Shown here: piece by piece, positions 30,939-41,484 of the stretch | Numbering within the stretch: the first letter of the stretch is position 1 | How the letters are laid out: each line of letters starts with the position of its first letter | Assembly (NCBI GenBank): GCA_963931925.1 | Contig: OZ007569.1 | Location: 7,776,457-7,840,456, forward strand | DNA length: 64,000 nucleotides | DNA from: Onchidella celtica | Lineage: Eukaryota; Mollusca; Gastropoda; Systellommatophora; Onchidiidae | Reading direction: 5' to 3' | Notes under the pieces: generated by a model | What the model was told of the DNA's origin: nothing | Databases searched by the model: none | The model's input: the letters and a program-made list of their open reading frames with translations, nothing else | Made by a program: the position numbers and the translations under genes

Positions 30939-31675
30939 AGAAGGTTCAACAATAACACGCGAATACGCGGATACGCAGTGTACTACGTTAGCACTGCCAA
31001 ACATCTCTCAAATAATCGAAAAATACCAATATCATCCATCCCATGAGGCAATCTCATTATTGCTCTCCTCGGGTCGACGTCATACGCAGACGACTAAAAA
31101 AAAGTATACTCAATATATATAATTCACATAGCTCTTATATCGACATCACCTCGATACTGATACAGACTCTTCCCATGAGACAAATTCATTGCTCTTCGGG
31201 CGGCGGCACCAGCCGACAATAAAATCAATACTCACAACTCATCACTACACAAAAAAAAATCACCTCCCTAAACAGTCTAATACTGCCCTCTCGGGAGCTC
31301 GTCAAGATAAATACGAGATCGGTTATACATGACGCTTAATAAGCTCCATAGAACTGGCAGTGTGCTAACTGCACGGGTTCCAACAATTCAATAAAATCGT
31401 TACTCTCAATAACCAGATAAACTCAATCAATGCGTCAATGTAGACACATGACTCACACAGGCATTATATTAAACAAAGGAATGTACCAACACCATAATGT
31501 TAAAGGTCTAATGAAAAAAAATACACCAAACACGACGCTAGACAAACAAGAAAAGACGAACGATAACAGACCCTACAGTCTGAATATAATTACAAATAGG
31601 TGAGAAGAGAACAAGAGAGACGTCTTCCAAAAGAGACGAGGAAGATGTGAACGCCACAATCTAAACAAATATACA

Positions 31676-32534
31676 GGTTTCTATAAAGACTAACTTATTC
31701 ACTCTAACTACTTGCAGGTCATATGATTTAGATGCCAAATAGAATCCGCGCACGTGGCGACGGATATAAGAGTTTAAATTCTATTAATTCAGTGAGACAT
31801 GTTATGATATGGACATTTCCTCTAGACACGCCATGGAGAATGCTTGTACAACCATGCGTTGTCTGGCGGTAGCTCTGAAACTGTCTTCAAAAGTAAGTAG
31901 AACGGTTCACTTTCATCATTACAAATTAGTATGGACTCTCACCATGCGTCTCTATATCTCTCATCTGGCTGAGGACTATCGCCGTCCATTTCGTAAATGG
32001 ATTGTCTACATGTGGCCACTATCTAAGCTCTGCACGGGTTTAAATACTAAAGCTATGTCTCGACCTTCCGTCCAGATTCATACATTTGATTGGTGCAGTC
32101 GCTTCAGCTCAGCCTGCAATATTAATTTATGCTTGTCATGGCCTTGCGCCAAAATCAAGGTCAATTTTACGGTCTAGACAAAATTTAAAATGCGAAACAT
32201 TAACTACTAAAATCTTCAGACCCCGTGCTTTCTACTCTTATGCATGAATTTCCGAACGCCAACTAAGCGTCTAAATAAACTACCTTTACTCGCCCCTTAT
32301 CTATGTTAATCAAAATCACGGGGTCGAGAACTGCTCTGTCATTCCTAGCTATACATTTATTCTGTCTCGCCCCTCCTTCTCTCCATCTATCAGAAAAAAG
32401 GTGTTTCAAAACAAACTGTTCACGAGAACAGCTCAAGGACAAATCACGCTGGTTACAATCAACAAGATCGTAAAAATTAACTCACTGACGTCGTGACCTA
32501 GCACGGCATTTATGATCCTAATGTGATCATGACA
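31676..32534 (-). repeat. element 3 LTR fragment B (starts intact, end truncated)
   Basis: It starts on the minus strand at 32534 with TGTCATGATCAC and runs to about 31676, lacking the last part of the LTR. It preserves the uninterrupted 'gcttgtacaaccatg' site into which element 2 inserted in copy A. Confidence 0.85.
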
Positions 32535-32549
32535 TATTTTTTTTTTTTT

Positions 32550-32926
32550 TAGCAGAACTGTAGGGCAGTTTAATTACAGGAATTAATGTAACAAATATAA
32601 TTATAAATATAAATATCAATTCAAAGGCAACTGAATCTAACTAATGAAACTACAGCTTTCTATAAAGACTAACTTATTCACTCTAACTACTTGCAGGTCA
32701 TATGAGTTAGATGCCAAATAGAATCCGCGCACGTGGCGACGGATATAACAGTTTAAATTCTATTAATTCAATGAGACATGTTATGATATGAACATTTCCT
32801 CTAGACACGCCATGGAGAATACCTGTACAACCATGCGTTGTCTGGCGGTAGCTCTGAAACTGTCTTCAAAAGTAAGTAGAACGGTTCACTTTCATCATTA
32901 CAAATTAGTATGGACTCTCACCATGC
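32550..32926 (-). repeat. element 3 LTR fragment C (middle to near end)
   Basis: It matches copy A from 'catgcg' (32926) down to 'agcagaactg' (about 32550). A T-run separates it from copy B. Its left half forms an inverted repeat with fragment D. Confidence 0.8.
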
Positions 32927-33034
32927 GGCCCTCACTGGGAGTGAGAGCGCTGGATGTAAAAGCTGTGGGTTCATATCAAACCAAGTAGCTTAGGCTCTGG
33001 AGCTTAAAAACATCACGCTCCTCACAATATGGAC
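32927..33034. other. 108-bp spacer between inverted LTR fragments C and D
   Basis: Sequence not matched anywhere else in the window. It contains 'ccctcactgggagtgagagc', a small palindrome (CTCACT/AGTGAG). The origin is unknown. Confidence 0.5.
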
Positions 33035-33302
33035 TGCAAGTAGTTAGAGTGAATAAGTTAGTCTTTATAGAAAGCTGTAGTTTCATTAGTTAGATTCAGT
33101 TGCCTTTGAATTGATATTTATATTTATATTTGTTACTTTAATTACATGTAATTAAACTGCCCTACAGTTCTGCTAAAAATCAAAGCAATTGATTTATTTA
33201 GTTTTTAGAGTGCAAGTATTTTTTTTGTGTGTTCGTCGATTGTGGGAGCGGACCTCGAAAGAGTGTCAGTCGAATTATCCCCATCTAACCCACATCGCGA
33301 GA
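33035..33302 (+). repeat. element 3 LTR fragment D (end portion, plus orientation)
   Basis: It runs from 'ctgcaagtagttagag' to 'cccacatcgcgaga', the end of the LTR (copy A ends cgcgaca). About 145 bp at 33037-33180 is the reverse complement of 32557-32699 in fragment C. Confidence 0.82.
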
Positions 33303-33303
33303 C

Positions 33304-33319
33304 TGGAGGGGACACCCGG
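33304..33319 (+). other. tRNA-Cys-type primer-binding site between two LTRs
   Basis: TGGAGGGGACACCCGG, separated by one C from the LTR end, matches the complement of the animal tRNA-Cys 3' end at 15 of 16 positions. It is cut off immediately by the start of another LTR (TGTCATG at 33320). The LTR-PBS-LTR order is not found in a normal provirus. Confidence 0.8.
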
Positions 33320-33888
33320 TGTCATGATCACATTAGGATCATAAATGCCGTGCTAGGTCACGACGTCAGTGAGTTAATTTTTACGATCTTGTTGATTGTA
33401 ACCAGCGTGATTTGTCCTTGAGCTGTTCTCGTGAACAGTTTGTTTTGAAACACCTTTTTTCTGATAGATGGAGAGAAGGAGGGGCGAGACAGAATAAATG
33501 TATAGCTAGGAATGATAGAGCAGTTCTCGACCTCGTGATTTTGATTAACATCGATAAGGGGCGAGTAAAAGTAGTTTATTTAGACGCTTAGTTGGCGTTC
33601 GGAAATTCGTGCATAAGAGTAGAAAGCACGGGGTTTGAAGATTTTAGTAGTTAATGTTTCGCATTTTAAATTTTGTCTAGACCGTAAAATTGACCTTGAT
33701 TTTGGCGCAAGGCCATGACAAGCATAAATTAATATTGCAGGCTGAGCTGAAGCGACTGCACCAATCAAATGTATGAATCTGGACGGAAGGTCGAGACATA
33801 GCTTTAGTATTTAAACCCGTGCAGAGCTTAGATAGTGGCCACATGTAGACAATCCATTTACGAAGTGGACGGCGATAGTCCTCAGCCA
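33320..33888 (+). repeat. element 3 LTR fragment E (start portion, plus orientation)
   Basis: It starts TGTCATGATCACATTAGG and stops at 'cctcagcca', about half way through the LTR, where it joins the RNase H tail. It is the mirror image of fragment F (35073-35662), with only a few differences. Confidence 0.85.
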
Positions 33889-34001
33889 AGAATGCTCGAC
33901 TAACCAGATGGAGCCTTGCGCTCCAGGAATACAAATTTACTATTCGGGCTATACCTGGGGAGGATAATTTACAAGCTGATGTATTGTCCCGTTTGATTTA
34001 G
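33889..34001 (+). pseudogene. inverted C-terminal tail of element 3 RNase H
   Basis: On the plus strand this encodes NARLTRWSLALQ... ending ADVLSRLI and TAG (33999-34001), the last 37 residues of RNase H as in element 1. The rest of the same pol lies on the minus strand beginning at 34034. The tail is therefore inverted relative to its own gene. The bases AGCCAAGAATG occur at both junctions (33884-33894, and reverse-complemented at 34024-34034). Confidence 0.85.
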
Positions 34002-34023
34002 TGTTCTAAAATAGTCTGTTGAA

Positions 34024-35070
34024 CATTCTTGGCTCTGTTCGACTTAAGAAACAGTAATGGTCGATGATCCGTTTCAATTATAAATTCGGACATTAATAAG
34101 TATCGAGAAAATGCATCTACCGCGTAAACAATTGCGAGGCACTCTCGTTCGACAATCGCATAGCGCATCTCTCGATCTAGTAATTTCCGGCTTGCATATA
34201 AGCACGGTCGCAAGAAACCGTCACGCTGTTGGAGTAACACGGCGCCTATTCCTTTATCTGACGCATCCGTTCGGACGACGAATGTCTGGCGTATATCAGG
34301 TAAAACAAGCAGGGGGAAAGTAGAAATTAAATTCTGAATAGTCTGAAGGGCATCAGCGCACTGAGGCGACCAGACGACTTTATTTGGAACATTCTTCCTC
34401 GTTAGATCGGATAACGGGGCTGAGAGAGAGGAAAAGTTTGGTATAAATTCCCTGTAATAATTCAAAAGTCCCAACAAGCTACGGACTTGCTTTTTAGTTT
34501 TAGGGGGTTGCAGTTTCAAAATACTGGATATCTTGCGATCATCTGGATTCTGAACCCCCTGGGTTATGGTATGACCCAAAAAGTTTATATGGTGATATCC
34601 CAGGAACACTTTACTCGGTCTCGCGGTAAGGCCAGCTCGGCGAAGAGCGGCAAAAACTTCACGAAGGGCCATTAAGTGGCCAGCCCAATCGGCCTGAAAA
34701 ATACATATATCATCGAAATATGATAGAACGCAGCGCAATTCATTTAGCAAGATGTTCATCATGCGCGCGAAAGTGGCTGGTGCAGTAACCAGTCCAAAAG
34801 GCATATATTTCCATTGCATTAAACCCAAAGGGGTTTGAAAAGCTGTATATTGTTTACTTCCTTCTTCGAGAGGAATCTGCCAATATCCTATGGATAAGTC
34901 TATTTTAGAGAAGATACTTGCATTGGATAACCGCGCGAATAAGTCCTGATTGGGAATGGGTTCCGCATCATAGATGGTTATAGCATTGAGCTTTCTATAG
35001 TCAATACAAAAACGCACGGTATCGTCTTTCTTCTTGACCAGGACAATCGGCGAGCAATACGGACTGCTCA
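34024..35070 (-). pseudogene. element 3 RT - RNase H fragment, both ends lost
   Basis: Minus-strand pol from the start of the RT core (SSPYCSPIVLVKKKDD) through KIDLSIGYW, YFDD, the connection region (NYYREFIPNF) and RNase H (RTDASDKG, RECLAI, ETDHRPL), to NRAKN, where the inversion cuts it. The open frame runs on to 33998 and back to 35092 through foreign sequence. RT and RNase H residues are close to those of element 1 over the shared part, with no internal stop. Integrase, protease and gag are absent: the N-terminal side joins half-LTR F directly at about 35070. It cannot make a functional protein as it stands. Confidence 0.9.
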
Positions 35071-35072
35071 AC

Positions 35073-35662
35073 TGCGTCTCTGTGTCTCTCATCTGGCTGA
35101 GGACTATCGCCGTCCACTTCGTAAATGGATTGTCTACATGTGGCCACTATCTAAGCTCTGCACGGGTTTAAATACTAAAGCTATGTCTCGACCTTCCGTC
35201 CAGATTCATACATTTGATTAGTGCAGTCGCTTCAGCTCAGCCTGCAATATTAATTTATGCTTGTCATGGCCTTGCGCCAAAATCAAGGTCAATTGTACGG
35301 TCTAGACAAAATTTAAAATGCGAAACATTAACTACTAAAATCTTCAAACCCCGTGCTTTCTACTCTTATGCACGAATTTCCGAACGCCAACTAAGCGTCT
35401 AAATAAACTACCTTTACTCGCCCCTTATCTATGTTAATCAAAATCACGGGGTCGAGAACTGCTCTGTCATTCCTAGCTATACATTTATTCTGTCTCGCCC
35501 CTCCTTCTCTCCATCTATCAGAAAAAAGGTGTTTCAAAACAAACTGTTCACGAGAACAGCTCAAGGACAAATCACGCTGGTTACAATCAACAAGATCGTA
35601 AAAATTAACTCACTGACGTCGTGACCTAGCACGGCATTTATGATCCTAATGTGATCATGACA
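35073..35662 (-). repeat. element 3 LTR fragment F (5' LTR start portion)
   Basis: It starts on the minus strand at 35662 with TGTCATGATCAC and is truncated at 'tgcgtctct' (35073), where it joins the RT fragment. Its outer end is flanked by CTGTT (35663-35667), matching 17202-17206. Confidence 0.85.
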
Positions 35663-35667
35663 CTGTT
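35663..35667. repeat. 5-bp target duplication (CTGTT), right side of element 3
   Basis: Same five bases as at 17202-17206, immediately outside the LTR terminus. Confidence 0.75.
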
Positions 35668-36146
35668 CGTCCGTTTCATCGCTCCACCTATCGCTATATA
35701 ATAACCAATAATTTTCTGACTGAATGTCCAGGAATACTGTGAAAACATAGGAAGAGAACTATCAAGGGTTCGATCCCCAGGACAGTACTTATAGACAGCG
35801 ATGAATTGATTGACTTCTTTATCGCTATAAATTTATATATTTTTTTTCTCTACCTATCTTTTATGTCTTTTCTATAGAATTTTTCTAGTCTATTTGATTA
35901 TTTTCTTTTTTCTATCTATTTATATACTTTAAATCCATTTACTTATCTACACATAAACAGCTATCTACTCTTTATACTGTTCTTTGAATTATGTGCTTAT
36001 CTATTCAGTTATCTGTAATCACTGAGTCATGCATTAAATGAATACATTCAGAATCGTATTATTCAATCTGAGCCCCCCTTCCCCCCCCCCCACAAAAAAA
36101 AAAGAAAGAAAACAGGAAGAGACCTATGGCAAATTCAGTATCATAC
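35668..36146. other. non-coding stretch
   Basis: AT-rich, with a C-run at about 36076. 'gggttcgatcccc' near 35768 looks like a Pol III B box, but no A box or SINE body is recognisable. Confidence 0.5.
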
Positions 36147-36543
<397 letters not shown>

Positions 36544-37358
36544 GACATAGTCTATCTAACGAACAGAATGAAATTGCTTGCATTTGCAGGCCTTTTACTG
36601 TAACTGGTCTTTTTTTTTTTTGCATTGCTTGCTTGCTCTGACGCCTGAGAACCAAGCCAGTTTTTCTAGACTTTGTGTAGGTTCAACGTGTCCAATACCG
36701 CAGAGGTCCTGTCAATATTATTAATGAATACAAGAATAAAAATTATTGCTTTATAATAAGGGTAGGGCTAACATTATAATTTATGATCGAGAACTTCCTA
36801 AAAGTGCCTTTTCTTATTTTAGATAATAACAGGATTTATACCGAAGTAATGCAAAGTGCTGTAAATGTTCTAATTCTTTGTCACCAATTGTGTTTTTACA
36901 TGAATATTATGTTCTTGCTTATTTATTAAATATTTTGATTTTTTTACTTTTGTTTCGTTTGTTTCTTTTTTTTTTTTTTATCCTTTTTTCTGAATAGCTT
37001 ATTGAATAGCTTGCACTATTTTAATGAGACTTTATACTAGTTAAAGCAGTTAATATTGGTCCAAAAAGCAGTCAGCCACGCAGCTGATTTTTTTTGTGTC
37101 CTACACGGGTTGTCAAAATGCAGTTATGCATCAAGACTAAAGAATAACAGATACTTGAAGTCTTTGTGGAAAACTTTACCTGAAACCACCCCAATCTCAC
37201 ATGTTGCAGTGAGAGAAGAAAGCACAAAGTACCGGTACACTTGAATTTACAGACTGATATCACAAGAAGCAGAATATCCCAGTCTGCGCTCGGGACTACA
37301 TACACGCGCAGCTTTCATCATCTTGACTGGCATTGTGTCTGTCGTACACCATTCTTCT
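36544..37358. other. non-coding stretch
   Basis: AT-rich with several T-runs. No gene or element recognised. Confidence 0.55.
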
Positions 37359-37506
37359 GGTGTGGTCTGTCATTAGTTTGGTGGTACTTTGCGGTGCCGT
37401 TTTAAATGATCATGGTGTATTTTGACTCGAAGAAGACTCTAAAAACGCTTCGTGACAATTTAATACGGCACCGGAAAGTACCGCCAAACTACCGACAGAT
37501 GTCACC
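37359..37506. repeat. 148-bp imperfect inverted repeat (fold-back)
   Basis: Arms 37366-37412 and 37453-37499 match over 47 bp with 7 mismatches (about 85%). Outer TGGTG/CACCA extends the pairing to 37359 and 37506. A spacer of about 40 bp lies between. Probably a small fold-back or MITE; no target duplication seen. Confidence 0.7.
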
Positions 37507-37802
37507 ATAAAGCTAAGTTTCCATGTGTACAGAAAAGGAAACAGCAATGGAAACGAGAAAAACCCTTCAAATAGTGAAAGAGAAAGATTGTTTCCGTGTG
37601 TCTGAAAACGCCGTTTCGGTACATACAGAAACACTCTTTCTTTTTTCTTCTTGATGGATTTTAGTCGTCCCCGTTGCTGTTTCCGTTTCCGTACCCAGGA
37701 AAACATGGCTTAAGCAGAAACTGTTTTATAAAACACGGACGGGGACAGGAGTGGTAGACAGGCGTGAAAAGGATGACGAAACATGACTTTGCTGTGCATA
37801 AT
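37507..37802. other. short non-coding stretch
   Basis: Nothing recognised. Confidence 0.5.
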
Positions 37803-37880
37803 GCGAATATTAAATGGCTTAGAGCCTAGTTGTTGACGGGATGAAGAGCAATATAAAAGCTATGTATTATTATTATTATT
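37803..37880 (+). repeat. retroposon tail remnant ending in TTA repeats
   Basis: 'ttagagcctagttgttgacgggatgaag' resembles 'ttagagcctggttgtaaacgggatgaag' at about 45930, and both are followed by a TATT-rich tail. This is a third 3'-tail type, related to the GCGCTATA tails. Confidence 0.6.
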
Positions 37881-37950
37881 ATTGTTATTATTGTAATACC
37901 CAAATTCCATTCGTCTGTTGCAAAATACATTTTTTTTTTAATGAAAGGTG

Positions 37951-38413
37951 TTCCAGAGGTAAGGACTGGTGTTCGCCTCTCATGCCAAGGGTCCCGGATT
38001 CAACACCCGGCCGGTGCAGGCATGTTGGAAGTTTGGGATTTTTCTCATATTTTCGTGTCCCTGAACCTACTGAGGGTAGGATCGAGTACCTAGTCTTCTC
38101 GGATAAGGACGAAAAATTTCGGAGGGCCCGTGTGCACGTTGCGCAGGTTGAATGTACCTTGGCAGTTGGAAATCGTAAAGAGCAGGCCGAAGGGGCCGCT
38201 GCCCGGGGCAAAATTAAATAAAATTCATCCCTACCACTCCCTCCCCATCCCTCCCTCATCTCCCCCCTCCCCCCAAAAAAATCGCCGACCTGCGCTGCAC
38301 TGTGGCGACGACGTGCCTACTCCAGTTATAACTGCGATCCAGTGGCACAAAGGCAAATTTCACAAACGGGATTAAAGAAGTCTACAAATACAAATATAAA
38401 TACAAATACAAAA
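37951..38413 (+). mobile_element. tRNA-derived SINE, full length, tail type 1
   Basis: The head has 'ctcatgccaagggtcccgga', a B-box-like GATTCAACACC and 'gtgcaggcatgttggaa'. The body has 'ggatcgagtacctagtcttc', 'gtaccttggcagttggaaat' and 'gtaaagagcaggccga'. The tail has 'gcgctgcactgtggcgac' and 'attaaagaagtctacaaat', ending in ACAAAT-type repeats. The same head and body recur at 41485 and 43570 with a different tail. It depends on a LINE partner for mobility (family knowledge), which is not identified here. Confidence 0.8.
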
Positions 38414-38787
38414 CTATGTTTCTTGGTTTTGTGGTTGTCTTAGAGTTCTCACCATTAGCTTTCAACATATAGATTATACTACAATCTTCAGGCAAAGGTT
38501 CTGCAAAATGAATTATCCCCTTGGAATCAAGCGGAAACTCAGGAGGGAGAACGTTAAAAGGGTTGGTCGTGAGAGTTGATCTGTTACCTAATAAACATGA
38601 AGGAAAATACCCGGCTCTATACAGCACTGGTACCTTCAGAGCTAAGTGACGTAGTTTTATGTCACCACCAGAACCAAACAATTTCGTGACATATGTAGTT
38701 GTGTAAGGTTGGGGAAACCAAACACTTGAGTGTGTTACGACCTCCCGATAAGGGTCGATAAGCCTGAAGCCTTGTTATGGAATAGTT
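38414..38787. other. short non-coding stretch
   Basis: A 99-codon minus-strand frame (38382-38681) overlaps the SINE tail and shows no domain. Nothing else recognised. Confidence 0.5.
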
Positions 38788-39891
38788 CAGGAGTCTTCAA
38801 ACCAAGCCGCACGAGCTACATCCGGCTCGCGACATCGGTTTCTCTGGCCCGCTAATGGTTTATTAAAGTTATAATATGATTATGGACATGGTTATTCTGT
38901 CTGGGTGACCGTTTTAATCTACAAAAAAATATTCTGGCTGATTACACTAATCGGAAACTGGCAGTATGCTTAAGTTTCGTCACCGTGTCACCAAAGGCCA
39001 ACCCTGTCCTAAAGTTAACCGTCAGAGTAGTGCCCTGACCTAACCTTACAAAATATGGACCCTAACCCTAACCATAAAATCTAGCTATCCATCTCTTCCT
39101 GCAGTACAGCCCTTCTTAATTGAAATAGTATCAGCCTGCACCACTGACAAAAACAGTCAAAGAGATACACTAAACTTGTCGATTTCTTGCTAGAGAAAAC
39201 GTAGTGATGCTGATAAAATAGTGATGACCTATATAATTTCAGGAAACGTGATTGGTTAACTTTTTTTTCCAAAGACAACAGGACAATAACTTGTAAATAC
39301 ATTTCAAAAAGAAACTATTAAAGAATTCTCTAAAAACAATTAATGTACTTGAATAAATGCCAGTCAAGTTGAAATATTTTGTAGCCCCTTAAGAAGTTGT
39401 AATTTTTATATGACACAATGATATCATGGTCATGATGTCCAGCTCGTTGATGCAGTTTACAGTTCAGGCTTTTAACCTCTTGGTACCCATAGTTAGTGGA
39501 GGTAACGTTTTGTGCAGTGTTTTGTAATTGGAATACTTTGTACTTTGGCAATAAGTGCATGGAATCTCTACTGATTAAAATTTATACCTTTGCATTGGTC
39601 TCGCTATTTAAAAACTGTTGCGTCAATTTCAGATGTTTTGGACATGGCAAAATATGTCTGGGCACTAAAGAAATATCACGTTATATACATAGTGTTTTAT
39701 ATTTGGAACGCTCTTAATTTATCAACAGATGACATAAAGTTTGTACTTGTTTACATTCATCCAACTTTTCAGATCAGTTTTGTCAACTTGAAAAGTTTTG
39801 GACAAGGCAAACTATGCCTGGGCACCAGAGAGTCAAAGCAGTAAAACAAGACTACATTCCTGGCCTTGTGCAAATGATTTGAAGACCACTG
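38788..39891. mobile_element. degraded non-autonomous hAT-like element (1.1 kb)
   Basis: The left end is CAGGAGTCTTCAAACC. The reverse complement of the right end is CAGTGGTCTTCAAATC, a 16-bp terminal inverted repeat with three mismatches. Flanking 8-mers are GAATAGTT (38780-38787) and AAATGGTC (39892-39899), identical except for three transitions, consistent with a decayed 8-bp duplication. No transposase frame. The interior holds a second, piggyBac-like element. Confidence 0.6.
39476..39832. mobile_element. piggyBac-like MITE with internal duplication (tentative)
   Basis: The left end follows TTAA (39472-39475) with CCTCTTGGTACCCA. The right end 'cctgggcaccagagagtcaa' resembles the right end of the better element at 55348-55556 (ctgggcactagagtgttaa). 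The right TTAA has become TCAA. A right-end-like block also occurs internally ('tggacatggcaaaatatgtc' at 39638; 'tggacaaggcaaactatgcc' at 39801), spaced 163 bp apart. Confidence 0.45.
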
Positions 39892-41484
39892 AAATGGTCC
39901 ACAGAGGGGGTAAATATGCTTGTGTCGATGGCAGTGTTTTGATGAAATATATGTTTTAATGGTCCCGGCTAGCGGCAGGTGTTCCTGTTTATCGCTTCAT
40001 CGGCCAGATTGATTTTGCATAACCTCTGATTCTTTAATAGGCAAGCGTTATCATTTGCAGGTAACCATGCTAATATTGACATCATAAATTATGTCAAATG
40101 GCCCGTGTAGGCAATGAGAGGTTGTGGATCACAGTGATATTTATTACCATATCTATATTTGTTCTTTACCTCAAGCCATACTTTATCCATATAAAGTGGT
40201 AAATGTTTCACCTGCATGAAAATTGCATGAAATTATGACAGTATATTTATCTTTTTTTTTTTTTTAATACATTGAAATTCAATTATAAAGATTAAAAATT
40301 AATCTTTAAAGCGGAACTTGACATCTTTTTTCACTAATACTAAAATTGTTTAATGTTCTCATACTAAAATGTTACTGGTTTTAACATTTCTACATTTAGC
40401 CAGGAATGGTTTTATATTCTTTAAATTAAAAACAAACAAAACAACAGTGTCTAATCTCTGTGTAAGTAGCACTCTGTGTACCATTCCTTTGCGTTGACTT
40501 TGGAGAAGACTGGATAATGATTTGAAATGCATGTGCTGTCCTGTTTTTCCCCGAGTCTTTTATGCATCTTCTTACATTGCGTTGTATATTTAGCCTGGTA
40601 GGTGCGTTTTAGATAGGTTCTGGTTGTGTAATGAAAGTTAACATCAGCAGAGACTTGAACTCCAACGCTGCAAGTTGGCGGGGGTCTCCGATAGAATATT
40701 ATGCGGTTTTATGTCTGACTGAATGATTGATTGACTGGCTGACTGATTTACTAACTGCAGGAATGAATGAATGAATGAATGAATGAATGAATGAATGAAT
40801 GAATGAATGTCCAGGTGAATAAATGAGTAAATGTATGAACGAAACAGGGCTGAATGAATTAATTGGCCCTATAGGGAGAGGAACTGAATTTAGCGGAAGA
40901 AATGTTCACTTATGACATAACTATCAATAAAACAGGTAAGAGACAAGATTGTGGTAGTTTCACGAGCAGATTCTGAGACGTGTGCTGGATATAACACCAT
41001 GACACTTGGTTACCGTTGACGAATCAGAAGGAGCTCTGAGGCAATGATGTGATCTCTTGATGTACCAGTGTCACAACATCAGGAATTATTGAAAGATTTG
41101 CTATCGATTTTATCTGTGTGATTATCATTGATTGTCAGGGGAAATAATGCTCCCAGTTCACGCTCATTCGGGGTCGCACTGGACCGGATCACTTTCGATA
41201 AGGCCGCTTTATCGTGTGTACATAAACATTAAATAACCCTCTGTCAGGCATTATACAATACCCAGGGCCATGGAGCAAGGGCAGGTCAGCTCCCTTTTAA
41301 CTGTTCATGACACAGTCTGTATTTGCAAGTTTGTGAAGAACGTAATCTGACAAGGTTACACAAGCCATAAAGCATTTATTCCAATGTTCATTGGTTCAGT
41401 AACCAAACATTACAAGGACATCTGTTCATATTAGTGGCTTCATAAAATAAATTCAGAAAGATAGATAAATCGATGTATAGATGT
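39892..41484. other. non-coding stretch
   Basis: AT-rich sequence with a GAAT microsatellite (listed). No gene or element recognised. Confidence 0.55.
40761..40809. repeat. (GAAT)n microsatellite
   Basis: Twelve uninterrupted GAAT units, preceded by diverged GACT-type units. Confidence 0.93.

Larger units (their letters stand above)
30241..31675 (-). other. retroelement leader-like stretch with tandem repeats
   Basis: No ORF with a domain. About 100 bp at 31590-31680 resembles the element 2 leader (23400-23500). Blocks of short tandem repeats (listed separately) occupy 30671-30938. The stretch ends where LTR copy B begins at about 31676, in a shared 'acaggt' that could be a microhomology join. 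Best read as the leader of a related Gmr1-like element fused into the complex. Confidence 0.45.
17207..35662 (-). mobile_element. element 3: rearranged Gmr1-like LTR retrotransposon holding nested insertions
   Basis: The outermost element of the complex, minus strand. The 3' LTR ends at 17207 (TGTC on the plus strand) and the 5' LTR starts at 35662 (ends GATCATGACA on the plus strand), with CTGTT on both sides. Inside, left to right: 3' LTR split by element 2; polypurine tract (25578-25591); 3' UTR split by a LINE; decayed RNase H; a leader-like stretch; LTR fragments B, C, D and E; an inverted RNase H tail; an RT-RNase H fragment; and the 5' LTR fragment F. Gag, protease and integrase are not found. 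The multiple LTR fragments in both orientations point to self-integration or template switching of one cDNA. The whole span being one original insertion is an inference from the matching 5-bp flanks. Confidence 0.7.

Noticed and set aside
40741..40809. Short evenly repeated units suggestive of a CRISPR-like array
   Set aside because: A 4-bp microsatellite with no spacers; the genome is eukaryotic.
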